A model generated the notes under the pieces. It saw only the letters and a program-made list of their open reading frames with translations, searched no databases and was not told the DNA's origin. 64,000 nt of DNA, from NCBI GenBank assembly GCA_021397845.1, contig CM038052.1, positions 141,365,854 through 141,429,853 on the forward strand, read 5' to 3'. This DNA comes from Areca catechu (lineage: Eukaryota; Streptophyta; Magnoliopsida; Arecales; Arecaceae). Positions 54,125 to 63,537 of the stretch are shown one piece after another; the stretch's first letter is position 1; each line of letters begins with the position of its first letter. Made by a program: the position numbers and the translations under genes.

Positions 54125-54775
54125 TGTTGATCCCATAAGTGATTTTGATGATAACCAAACATTGGTGTATACATTTGTTTTACTAACAACTCTTCAAGTG
54201 GTTTACAAGTTTTTGTAGGATGAATTCTTCGTTCGAATCTCAACTTTTATATTTTCATTTCTTGTTTTGAGTTGTGTTGTAATTGAATATTGTAAAGAAG
54301 AACCCAAAGGAAAAATTAAGAAAGATCATAAAATTTAGTTACTTCTAAATGTGTTTCAAGCTTTTAGTTTCTTAGAAACTTGTTGGAATTGAAGACATCT
54401 TGAAGCTTGAAGACTTGCTGGATGAAATCTGGAGAAAGACTGAGAAAATCACTGAAACATTCATCCGATCTGACTCGAGGAGAAGAGAGCCAACTTTGGC
54501 ACTTGAAATGCATGAGACTTCTGGCATGCAGAAATCTGAGCCGACTTTAAGGGACCCAAGCTGACTCATCTATAGTGCTGTTTCTTGAATCAAACAAGCG
54601 AGCTGACCCAAAGGAAGTCCGAGCCGACTCTATCACATGGTTAGACATCTGAGAAAACTTTTCAAAAGATCGAGCCGACTCCTCCAGAGTTCAGAAAATG
54701 GTTTCTGAGAAGAACAACCATTTGAGTCGACTAGAATGGAAGTTAGCCGACTCAACCAGACTAACAGACCTATAA
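54125..54775 (+). repeat. Partial 5' LTR of element F
   Basis: Outer part of a sirevirus LTR with several GAGCCGACTC-type words (54470-54755). It ends abruptly at the ORF without a CA end or PBS. Confidence 0.7.
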
Positions 54776-54784
54776 CCAGTGATA

Positions 54785-56523
54785 GAAGAATTATGTTTAA
54801 CTTTCTAGAAGAGATTGGATTGAAAATTAGAAATCTGATTGAAACACAAGGGTGGGTTTATTTCTATTCATTAAATGTTTCCACCTATCCTTCACTTGTA
54901 AGAACATTTTATGAAAACCTCAGATTAGAGCTCAATCACATTGAATCAACAGTGAAAGGAAAAAGAATTATAGTAACTAAAGAGAGATTAAGCAGTTTAC
55001 TGCAAATGCCTGCTAATGGAATCAAGCATCTAATTTTAAAAGATAGAGAAAAGGCTCTGCAGACAATTCTTGGCAGAGAAGATGTTGATGGAATTGGTAT
55101 TGTATTGGCCAACACATTGTCATTGGAAATAAGGTTATTACACAATTTTATAAGTAGAATATTTCTTCCAAGAACTTGAAGATTTGACTGGATAAGTAAG
55201 AGGGATCTGAGTTTCATGGAGCTTATCATTCAAGGAGAATCAATCAACTTACCATTTATTATGATCATGCAAATGAAAGAGGCAGTCCGAAAGGTAAAAG
55301 CCAGTCTTCCTTATGAAATGGTCCTAACACTATTATTTCAAGCCTCCAGAGTTAATTTGGAAGGAGAGGATGAAAAGCCCCTGCACCATACAGATACATA
55401 CACCTCCAAGTCACTTATAAGAATGGGCTATGTATGTAATGAGGGAGTATGGAGGAAAAAGGAAACAGATGAAAGAGCAAGTGCAGGCAGCAGCAGCAGC
55501 AGTTTAGGAGACAGCAGTGAAGAAGTTCTCAAGAAAATCTCCACTGCATCACCAACAGCACTTGAAGAAGCTATTCCCAACTCAGAGCAGATATTCAACA
55601 GTCCTATTGGTGAGTTTGGGACTTCTACTGAACATTTTTCTATACTAGCTGAGATTGAGTTTGCATCTACTGGGTCTGAGCCTACTTCACTTGAAGCAAT
55701 GGAGACTGTGCACATTAGAACTTCTTTACCTACATCTCCATTAGCATCAACTGCTCCTAGACAACATGCACCTTCAGTTGATATATCAGCTTTACAGGAT
55801 TTTATCTCACAGTAGTTGGGTACTCTTACTAACTCACTAACTTGCACTATGTCCAACATGTTTTGCGAGCTTCGCCAGTTAGTAGAGAAAAGGCTAGACC
55901 AATTTGGAGGGGAAATAAGTGACCTGCACAGTAGAGTGGACATTCTTGAGACCTCTAAAAGTGTATCATAGCCTAACCTTCAACCCATACTTGAATTGAT
56001 TTCATCTAGTTCTGAATCCATTAAAAGCTCTATCAATAATACACTTGAAGCATTCAGAACTGAATTGAATGATCTTAGATTTAAAATGGGTTTAACGGAA
56101 GAAGGAAGAAGAATGGAAGAGGACTATACTAAAGGCATTGGCATCTTGAGAGTAGAATTTGGAAGGTTAAGGGGATCTGTAGAGGCATTTGCAAATGAAT
56201 AGGCATCTGAACTAGTCCAATTGCACAAGGACATAAAGAAATTGGATGAAGTTGACTCTATGCAATTCAAGCTAGACCAGCTATCAAATAGAGTGATTGC
56301 AGCACTTGCAGTTCCACAGTCTACACCTAGGCCTTAGCCCTCTCCTTTTGCTGGTCAGTTTGCACACCACAGACAACTAGCTCCACACCTTAGGCCTCAG
56401 GGATCTCGTTCTGCTCCTACACCCTCTGATGTATTAGATCCAGATCCTATAGCTTCTATGCCTCCTGGCATTCAAATACCTAGCCGTTCAACTAGCACTA
56501 GAGTAGATCTAGACAGTGATTGA
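54785..56523 (+). pseudogene. Element F sirevirus envelope-like ORF
   Basis: Open pieces 54736-55179, 55216-55815 and 55996-56202 lie in one broken frame. The conserved globular half reads FNFLEEIGLKIRNLIETQGW, IESTVKGKRIIVTKERLSSL, LLHNFISRIFLPRT and, after a TGA at 55180, SLPYEMVLTLLFQASRVNLE. It ends in a Ser/Thr/Pro-rich region and a probable coiled coil (ELNDLRFKMG, KKLDEVDSMQFKLDQL). It matches the ORF of element G block by block and the ORF that follows pol in sireviruses, often called envelope-like; the domain also appears in databases as a putative plant transposon protein. Role unproven. In-frame stops at about 55180, 55813, 55969 and 56200. Confidence 0.75.
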
Positions 56524-57354
56524 TTGTACTTTCTTTCATATTTTGCACCTTGTATTGAACTTTTCTAAATGAAATGAAAGATCTTTTGGTATTTGCTAGC
56601 ACTATCTTGAATTATTTTGAGCTGATGTAATGCTTTCAATACAACTATGATGAATTTTAATTAGAATATCCAAATGAATTTGAGAAAGTGAAATTATCTC
56701 AAACAAATATTAAAAACTTTCTCATTCTATTTCAAAATTGAGCTTTGTAAATACCTTTTTGAATGTTTGATAAAAAGGGGGAGAACATTGAGCTGCCATG
56801 AAAAATCTGAGCTAACAAGAAAATCTTTAGCATCCTTGAAATTATTTACAACTGATTTCATGCAAGAAAATTTTGAGCATCCTTGAAATTATTTATGACT
56901 GATTTCATGCATTGGAAAATTATTCATAAAGTGCATAAAAAGAATGAAAAAGGGGGAGCATATAAGTGATTGTGATTAAATGAGCCTAATTGTTTCAAAA
57001 TTTAAAAACCTATAGAAAGGGGGAGAAATTTTATTAAAATCAAATGGCTTTAGCTCTAAACCTATCTTTTTCTCTGATTGCTCTAAAATTAGCTTTAATT
57101 CTTTCAATTTTAAACTCTAGTACTACATGTCTATGCTATTTCTGATACTCTGAAGTATACAAAGCTTAATACTTTGATACACACTAAAGCACTAACATTG
57201 ACACTATATAGTTTCCTGACAAGGGCTCTGAGATTTATTTACAAATATAAGTAGCTTTAATACATGTGCATACTTACTTTCAAATACTATTATACATGTA
57301 ATTGTAATGAATTTTTCATGCCCAGTATTTTGTCATCATCAAAAAGGGGAAAAT
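56524..57354 (+). other. 3' region of element F with repeated polypurine-like tracts
   Basis: AAAAAGGGGGAGAAC near 56773, AAAAAGGGGGAGCAT near 56950, AAAGGGGGAGAAA near 57015 and finally CATCAAAAAGGGGAAAAT at the LTR. Multiple polypurine tracts in this region are a described sirevirus trait. Two near-copies of a GAGCATCCTTGAAATTATTT block lie at 56826-56906. Confidence 0.75.
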
Positions 57355-57386
57355 TGTTGACCCCACAAGTGATTTTGATGATAACC

Positions 57387-58857
57387 TGTTGCCCAGGTGG
57401 CTTTCCAAGTGGGGGGTAAATTCGGTTTAAAAATCTTTTGCAAGTATGTGAACTTTGAAATTCTTTTAGCGTAGAAGTGAAGTGTGCAAAGCGGAAGTAA
57501 ATAAAATAAAGCAATCAAGCAATGAAAGCACATCACAAACACCAAGAAATAGAGATGTTCGGAGCAACCGGTTCCTACATCCACTACCCAAGGACCACTT
57601 GGGATTTCCACTATATCCCCCTATCGGAATACAGTCGGATTGTTTTACTAGGCTCACAATCTAAACCTATACACTTTGGTTTTATCGGGATCACCAAAGA
57701 AACCCTAACTCCTTTTGGTTTTACACGGGATCACCAAAGAAAACCCAAACACTTGGTTCTAAACTGGAAAAACCAAGAACCCAAACTTAGGTTTTACAAG
57801 GTTCACCTAAAAACCTTTCACTCTCTCTCAAGATACAGTCCCTTGCTGTTCTTAGAGAATAAACAAAGATAAAGAATGAATAACAAGCAACTACAACAAA
57901 CCAAGTTTGTTTTGGTATTGCCAATGTAGATCAAGATGAAGTCAAGCCTTGAGTGCTCTTCAATGCTCTTCAATGCTTCTTCTTCCCTTCTTCAATGGTG
58001 GATTCAATGATAGAATAAGGTTGGTGAAGCTTTGAATCCAACTTGAATGCTCTTTGAGGTAGGTAGAGGAATAACTTGAAAGCTCTTTATTTTCTCAAGA
58101 AAATTCAGCAATAAATCTTAATTAATTATTTAATCCTTCAAAAATAATCTCCTTTATAGTTTTTCATGAGATATGGCCGTTGTAGGGCATTGGGATTCGT
58201 GAAATGGCCATTGGAGATGAATTGGAATTCAAATTTTAATTTCAGCAACTAACCGTTGAAGTGCAGACAACGGCTCCACGAGCCGGCTCGAGCTCCAGGA
58301 GTCGGCTCGAAGTCTCAAACAGGCCAAAAACAAACTTCTGTGGGAGCCGGCTCTTGGACTAGGAGTCGGCTCTTGCCTTCAAGCCTTCAGTCATGACAAA
58401 CATACATACCTAGAGTCAGCTCTTGAACTGGGAATCGGCTCTAGTTCTTAGAACTTCAAAAACTATATTTCAGGAAGAGTCGGCTCTTGAACTGGGAGTC
58501 GGCTCTTGGTTTTGAAACTTTGAATCTTCCTCCGTGCTGTGCCATTTTGAGTCGGCTCTTACAAGTCTTTAAAAAATTTGCTTCAAGCTTCCCAAAAACT
58601 TCAACATTGAATCATCTAGAAGCTAATCTACATTCTTTATCAAAATTTTACACTTTTAAAGCCCGTTTTACATGATTACAGTATTCATAAGTTAGGGCCT
58701 TTACAAACTCAATTGAAATACCCTTAAGTAAATTTGAAAATCACTTTAAACAAAGGTAACCAATTCCTGCAAAACTTCTTAAACAATTTGAGAAGAGTTA
58801 GTATCAAATACATGCTCCAATGTTTTGTGATCATCAAAATCATTCCAGGGGTCAACA
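57387..58857 (-). repeat. 3' LTR of element G (1471 bp)
   Basis: The minus strand starts TGTTGACCCCTGGAATG after GATGATCAAAAAG-type GGGGGAGAT and ends CACCTGGGCAACA. It contains about nine GAGYCGGCTC words (58265-58560) and a hairpin array (57638-57816). Confidence 0.88.
57638..57816 (-). repeat. Hairpin array in the element G LTR
   Basis: Plus-strand arms: GATTGT/ACAATC (57638-57661), CTTTGGT/ACCAAAG (57674-57699), TTTGGT/ACCAAA (57714-57738), CTTGGTT/AACCAAG (57752-57777), AGGTTTT/AAAACCT (57789-57816). Read on the element strand, three of the five loops are GATCCCG..AAA or GAGCC..AAA. The array precedes a TATAGTGGAAATCCC ... GTAGTGGATGTAGG block, as in the LTR at 24719. Confidence 0.78.
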
Positions 58858-58959
58858 ATCTCCCCCTTTTTGATGATGACAAAACAATGGGCATGATCAA
58901 AAAATTGAAAGCACTTTATAATTGCAGTAATTTCAAGTCTATGTGCATCATATAGATTA

Positions 58960-59130
58960 GGTATCAGTGTATCAATGCAATGTGCCATAATGTATCAAAT
59001 GTATGGTATTGAATACTACATATCATGTGTATCAAGTGTATCGAAACATGATGTATCATATGTATCATAACATGATGTATTGATACATGATGTATCAAGG
59101 ATATTGATTATACAAAGCGTATCAAAACTT
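58960..59130. repeat. Cluster of GTATCA/TGATAC words
   Basis: About a dozen ATGTATCA-like words in 170 bp, some forming inverted pairs (TGATACATGATGTATCA at 59081-59097), in the 3' region of element G. Confidence 0.7.
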
Positions 59131-59686
59131 ATAGAATTTTTAACTTTTGAAGTAAACTTAAGTTTCATCAAATTTCCATGAATCAAACATCCATTTCATC
59201 AAAGTTTCATAACATTCAATTATCCATATAGCATTTGTGAACAATTTTTGAGAAATTTTCATGAATCAACATAGATTTATCAACATAGTTCATGAGTATA
59301 GCATAGATTTCCAAGAAATTTTCATGAATCAACATAACTTCCTTTCATGAATCAATATAGCATAGATTTATTAATATAGTTTTTTCTTTTTCATGCCACA
59401 CACAGTTCCATTCTCCCCATTTTTGTCATCAACAAAAGGTGTATGAGAAATGAACATATATTCATTCATTCATATATTCATAACATATGAGATATGAACA
59501 TTGATTCAATCATAACATTAATGCATTCATAACACTAATTCATAACAAGTGAAGTATATAAATATATGAGAAATAAGCTAATACATAGCATATGTGATAC
59601 TTTACAAATGTGCCACGGCACAACAAAATAGTATCACATAACCAAAATACAATAACATCAAGTCCCAAAAAGATAAAACCTAAATA
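59131..59686 (-). other. 3' untranslated region of element G
   Basis: AT-rich, with many CATGAATCAACATA and ATTCATAAC words, and a second purine tract (minus AAAAATGGGGAGAA near 59415). No ORF of note. Confidence 0.65.
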
Positions 59687-61333
59687 TCAGATTGAGGTGC
59701 TATGATCACTCTCAGGTTCTTCCTCATCAGAGGAGGAACCAACCTCTAGAATACCTGGACTAGGTTTGAACTTGGGGAACCTAGAATAGAGATCCCTAAT
59801 CCTAGTCCTAGTAGGTGTAGAAGTCCTAGTTACTTTAGATTTAGGTTTAGGTTTGGTTTTTGATTCAGATGAAATAAAAATAGGTGTAGGTCTGGCAGAA
59901 GGTGGATCAAGAGATAGGGCCAAAGTGCTGGTGGATGAAAGCATCTGAGTAGCAGGAGTCACTCCAACATCAGCAGATCCAGCAACCTCCATACTATCCT
60001 GAGGCTCACCAACAGCATGTGTGGCTCGATCCGGTGCATCAGTACAATGTGTCTCCTATCCCTGCTCAGCATGTGTGCTAGTACTAGTCTCAGTGCTCGT
60101 GCCAGTCGCTGTGCCAGTCCCTATGCCAGTCACCGTGGAAGTAGAAGGTGCATGCTGGTTGGCCGCAGATAGCTATCTTAATATAGCCATAATATCATGA
60201 AAGCCCTACTGCATCTCGGACTGTAGAGAACTAATCCTCCTGTCAGTGTCAGTCTTGAGACAAGAAATCTCCTCTAGAACTCTGTGAAGTCTATCATCAG
60301 TATCAGCTATAGCAACAGTAGGAGTCCTGATTAGTGAATGTGGTGTAGCAGGAGCTGGCTCGGATGGTCCAGCCTCATCAATCTGTCCCTCAGTCTGCTC
60401 ACCATGTCCTTGTGCAGCCTGTACATCATCATCTGAGTCCTCTGAGTGAGCTACAGGAACTGCTGAAGTCTTTCCGATCCAGTTTCCGTCCACTTTAATA
60501 AATCCCATTCTGGTCAGGGATTTCACAGTGTACCTATCAGTATGCAGCAACAAATGATAGTCCTCTCTAGTGAGATCAATATCAGCATCCTGGAACAACA
60601 AAGTAAACACCATCCCGTAGGGCAAACAAGCTCGTGCCCTACGTACAGCCTCTCTCATCTGAGAAATCATAATAAATGGAAGGTTAAGGGGCTCCCCCTC
60701 AATCAGTCACCTCATGAATGTAAGATCTCTCTTGCTAACCCAGTCGAATCTACCAGTCCTTGGTAGGAAAATCCGGCTAATGATATTGTGCAATAGCCTC
60801 ATTTTCAATGAGAGCTGGTTTGCACTCACATAAATAATCCCCTTCACATTAGATCTTCCTAAGATGAGTCTAAGAGTCTTCACACTTTCCTTCATAACCA
60901 AATAGGATTCCCTTTCTTTAGGTATATTCAATAAATTTGAAAGTTTTTGCTCATTTACCTCTATCAATTTTCCTTTTACTGTTCCTTCAATATGAAAAGC
61001 TCCTAGTGACATGTTCTCAAAGAATTATCGAACCAGATTTGGGTAAGTTGGAACATTTAATTGACAAAAATCCTCCCAACACTGTCTTTCAAGCCACATA
61101 CCAATATTCAATTGTTCTTGTTCTAGAAAACTGAAATCGATGCACCTACCAGGCGTCACTTATCGATTTCCCATTGGAATGACTTGCCGGGGTATTGGAA
61201 CAACTTCCTCTTGCTTAGTCTGCTGTTCTTCTTATGGAATCGAAGTATCCAGCCTCCTCTTGCTCATCCTTTCTTCAGCCACAGTCCGAACAACCCTTGT
61301 TGCTTTCTTTGCCACCGCCTTGCGAGGTGCCAT
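59687..61333 (-). pseudogene. Element G sirevirus envelope-like ORF
   Basis: The minus-strand ATG at 61333 begins MAPRKAVAKKATRVVRTVAE, a basic N terminus; a TAA follows about 33 codons later. The conserved half continues in shifted frames: FLEQEQLNI, QLNVPTYPNLVR, IEGTVKGKLIEVNEQKLSNL, RLLHNIISRIFLPRTGRFDW, then MISQMREAVRRARACLPYGM and LHTDRYTVKSLTRMGF. A coiled-coil-like segment (RLHRVLEEISCLKTDTDRR) and a Ser/Thr/Pro-rich tail (59992-59687) end it. Length of about 549 codons and position after pol fit the sirevirus envelope-like ORF. No signal peptide or clear membrane segment is visible, so an envelope role is not shown here. Confidence 0.78.
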
Positions 61334-61679
61334 TCTCCAAAGATCAAAGGTTTAAGAAGGATTGAAAGGATTTTTGGAGAGTTTTCTAGTGTGGAGTGAG
61401 GAGTCGGCTAGGATAAAATGGTTGAAATCTAGAAAATACAATGAATAGGGAAAGAGGAAACCCTACTTAAAAAGCTTCGGCCTGACTTACGAGTTGGCTC
61501 GCCCAAAGCTTTGAGAACTCGAGTCGGCTCGAGCAAAAATCTATTCTAAAAATCAAAATAGGTCAAACTCAGTTTCTAAGGATTTCTAGAGTCTAAACTA
61601 GGTTGCCCTATGAACTAAAGAGAAGTTTGAAATTTCTAGATAATTTTTCCTTAATTTTCAAAAATTAGGTCAGATAGGT
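61334..61679 (-). promoter_or_regulatory. Spacer between pol and envelope-like ORF, possible internal promoter
   Basis: On the minus strand this spacer has CTCGAGCCGACTCGAG, GCGAGCCAACTCG and CTAGCCGACTCC, the same motif as in the sirevirus LTRs. It also has a TATA-like CTTTTTAAGTAGG near 61470, about 135 bases before the ORF start. A separate transcript for the envelope-like ORF is possible; this is inference. Confidence 0.4.
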
Positions 61680-62279
61680 TTAAAATGGGTCACATAACCT
61701 TAATTCTCCTCTAATTTTCTCAAATCTATCTAGACTTAATGGTTTAGTGAAAATGTCCGTTGGTTGGTCTTTAGTAGGTACAAATTCAAGTTCCACAACA
61801 TTATTTAGAACATGATCATGAATAAAATGATGTCGAATTTTAATGTGCTTTGTTCGTGAGTGCTGAATTGGATTTTTTGATAAATTAATAGCACTAGTAT
61901 TGTTACATTTAATAGGAATTTTAGATTGGACAACACCATAATCTTCTAGTTGTTGCTTGATCCATAACACTTGAGCACAACAGCTTCCAGCAGCTACATA
62001 TTTTGCCTCAGTAGTAGATAAAGCTACAGAGTTCTGTTTGCGACAGTGCCAAGAGATCAAGTTAACACCTAGAAATTGACAGGTGCCACTTGTGCTCTTT
62101 CTATCTATTTTACATCCTCCATAATCAACATCAGAATAACTAATTAATTTCAGTGATGTGTGTTTAGAATACCATAAACCTACATTACAGGTGCCTTTCA
62201 GGTATTTAATAATTCTCTTAACAACTATGATATGTGATTCTTTAGGATTAGATTGAAAACGTACACACCACACATACAA
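61680..62279 (-). CDS. Element G RNase H
   Basis: An open frame of 199 codons with KGTCNVGLWYSKHTSLKLIS, YSDVDYGGCKIDRKSTSG (catalytic aspartate), ALSTTEAKYVAAGSCCAQ (glutamate as in TEAKY), IKCNNTSAINLSKNPIQHSR and the closing DIFTKPLSLDRFE. In the IKCNN block the usual Asp of the C-D-N-x-S/T motif has become Asn, so one metal-binding residue is lost. It ends at a natural stop before the spacer to the envelope-like ORF. The join to RT at 62225-62279 is a frame overlap: the two ORFs are in different frames. Confidence 0.87.
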   Translation of the reverse strand: MYVWCVRFQSNPKESHIIVVKRIIKYLKGTCNVGLWYSKHTSLKLISYSDVDYGGCKIDRKSTSGTCQFLGVNLISWHCRKQNSVALSTTEAKYVAAGSCCAQVLWIKQQLEDYGVVQSKIPIKCNNTSAINLSKNPIQHSRTKHIKIRHHFIHDHVLNNVVELEFVPTKDQPTDIFTKPLSLDRFEKIRGELRLCDPF

Positions 62280-62932
62280 ACACTAAATAATATATCAGGT
62301 CTACTAGCTATTAAATAAAGTAATGATCCAATCATACCTCGATACAGCTTTTGATCAACATTTGTGTCATTCTCATCTTTGTCAAGTCTACATGCAGGAC
62401 TCATTGGTGTTCCAATTACCTTGCTTGATTCCATGCCAAACTTCTTGATTATTTCTTTAATGTACTTGGCTTGGTTGATCAGAATACCTTCTTTAGTTTG
62501 TTTAATTTGAAGTCTAAGAAAGTAGCTCAATTCGCTTATCAAGCTCATTTCGAATTCTCCCTGCATTAGCTTAGCAAAGTCTTGACACAAAGATTCATCA
62601 GTAGATCCAAAGATAATGTCATCAACATATATTTGAACAACTAAAATATCATTTTTCTTTCTTTGAATAAATAGTGTGGTGTCAACACTACCTCTTACAA
62701 AGTCATTTGCAATTAAAAATTTGCTTAGTCTATCATACCAAGCTCTAGGTGCTTGTTTTAGACCATATAAAGCTTTATTCAGTTTGAAAACATGATTTGG
62801 AAAAATATGATCGATAAAACCGAGAGGTTGCTCAACAAACACTTCTTTAAATAAAAATCCATTCAAAAAAGCACTCTTTACATCCATTTGAAATAACTTG
62901 AAATTCATAAAACATGCATAAGCTAGTAGCAA
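62225..62932 (-). CDS. Element G reverse transcriptase, palm and thumb
   Basis: Reads FKLFQMDVKSAFLNGFLFKE with a catalytic aspartate, ALYGLKQAPRAWYDRLSKFL, the VQIYVDDIIFGSTDESLC box with both aspartates, SELSYFLRLQIKQTKEGI and YKEIIKKFGMESSK-like thumb sequence. The N-terminal fingers continue in broken frames from 62933 to about 63165 (stop near 62980). A frameshift at its end separates RNase H. Wording is characteristic of sireviruses. Confidence 0.88.
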   Translation of the reverse strand: MLLAYACFMNFKLFQMDVKSAFLNGFLFKEVFVEQPLGFIDHIFPNHVFKLNKALYGLKQAPRAWYDRLSKFLIANDFVRGSVDTTLFIQRKKNDILVVQIYVDDIIFGSTDESLCQDFAKLMQGEFEMSLISELSYFLRLQIKQTKEGILINQAKYIKEIIKKFGMESSKVIGTPMSPACRLDKDENDTNVDQKLYRGMIGSLLYLIASRPDILFSVCMCGVYVFNLILKNHIS

Positions 62933-63168
62933 TCTAATGGCTTCTAATCTAGCTACAGGTGCATAAGTTTCATCAAAATCTATTCATTCTTCTTGATTAT
63001 ATCCTTGTGCAACCAATCTAGCCTTATTTCTAATTACATTTTCATCTTCATCTAGTTTATTTCTGTAAACCCACTTGTGCCTATAACAGGATGATCATTG
63101 GATCTTTCTACTAAGGTCCAGACATTATTTCTTCTAAATTGGTTTAATTCATCATGCATTGCTAATAT

Positions 63169-63519
63169 TCAATTAGGATCAGATTTGGCTTCTTCTATAT
63201 TATGAGGTTCTACATGAGAAACGAAAGCAATTAAATCATGTGCATCTCTATGTGCATATCTAGTTTTAACACCTTGAGATGAGTCTCCTATAATTAATTC
63301 TTTAGAGTGTGATTGTACATACCTCCATTCTTTAGGTATATCATCATGCTTTTTACTCACCTCTTCTTCATGTGGTTCACTTAATTGTTTGTCTTTAAGA
63401 GTCAAGTCTTTCATTCCCTGCTCTAGTGTACCTGCATCATCATCAGCAAAATCTTCCTTTCTCGAAGATGTAGTGTCAGGTTCATTGAAAACAACATAAA
63501 CAGATTCTTCAATAGTCAA
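63169..63519 (-). CDS. Element G integrase-RT linker
   Basis: An acidic and polar open frame (YVVFNEPDTTSSRKEDFADD, EQGMKDLTLKDKQ, EEEVSKKHDDIPKEWRYVQS) that ends in AHDLIAFVSHVEPHNIEEA just before the RT start. The PKEWRYVQSH segment is the usual lead-in to copia RT. It has no catalytic role. A stop at about 63536 separates it from integrase. Confidence 0.75.
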   Translation of the reverse strand: MTIEESVYVVFNEPDTTSSRKEDFADDDAGTLEQGMKDLTLKDKQLSEPHEEEVSKKHDDIPKEWRYVQSHSKELIIGDSSQGVKTRYAHRDAHDLIAFVSHVEPHNIEEAKSDPN

Positions 63520-63537
63520 AGTTCTTTTATTAAAAAC

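Larger units (their letters stand above)
54125..57386 (+). mobile_element. Element F: deleted sirevirus carrying an envelope-like ORF
   Basis: It starts with a sirevirus LTR start (TGTTGATCCCATAAGTG, 54125) that runs only about 650 bp and then joins an envelope-like ORF (about 54785-56523), a 3' region with several GGGGGAG purine tracts and the start of the 3' LTR (57355-57386). Gag and pol are absent. The 3' LTR is cut by sirevirus G. GTTAT at 54120-54124 may be the left target duplication. Confidence 0.8.
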
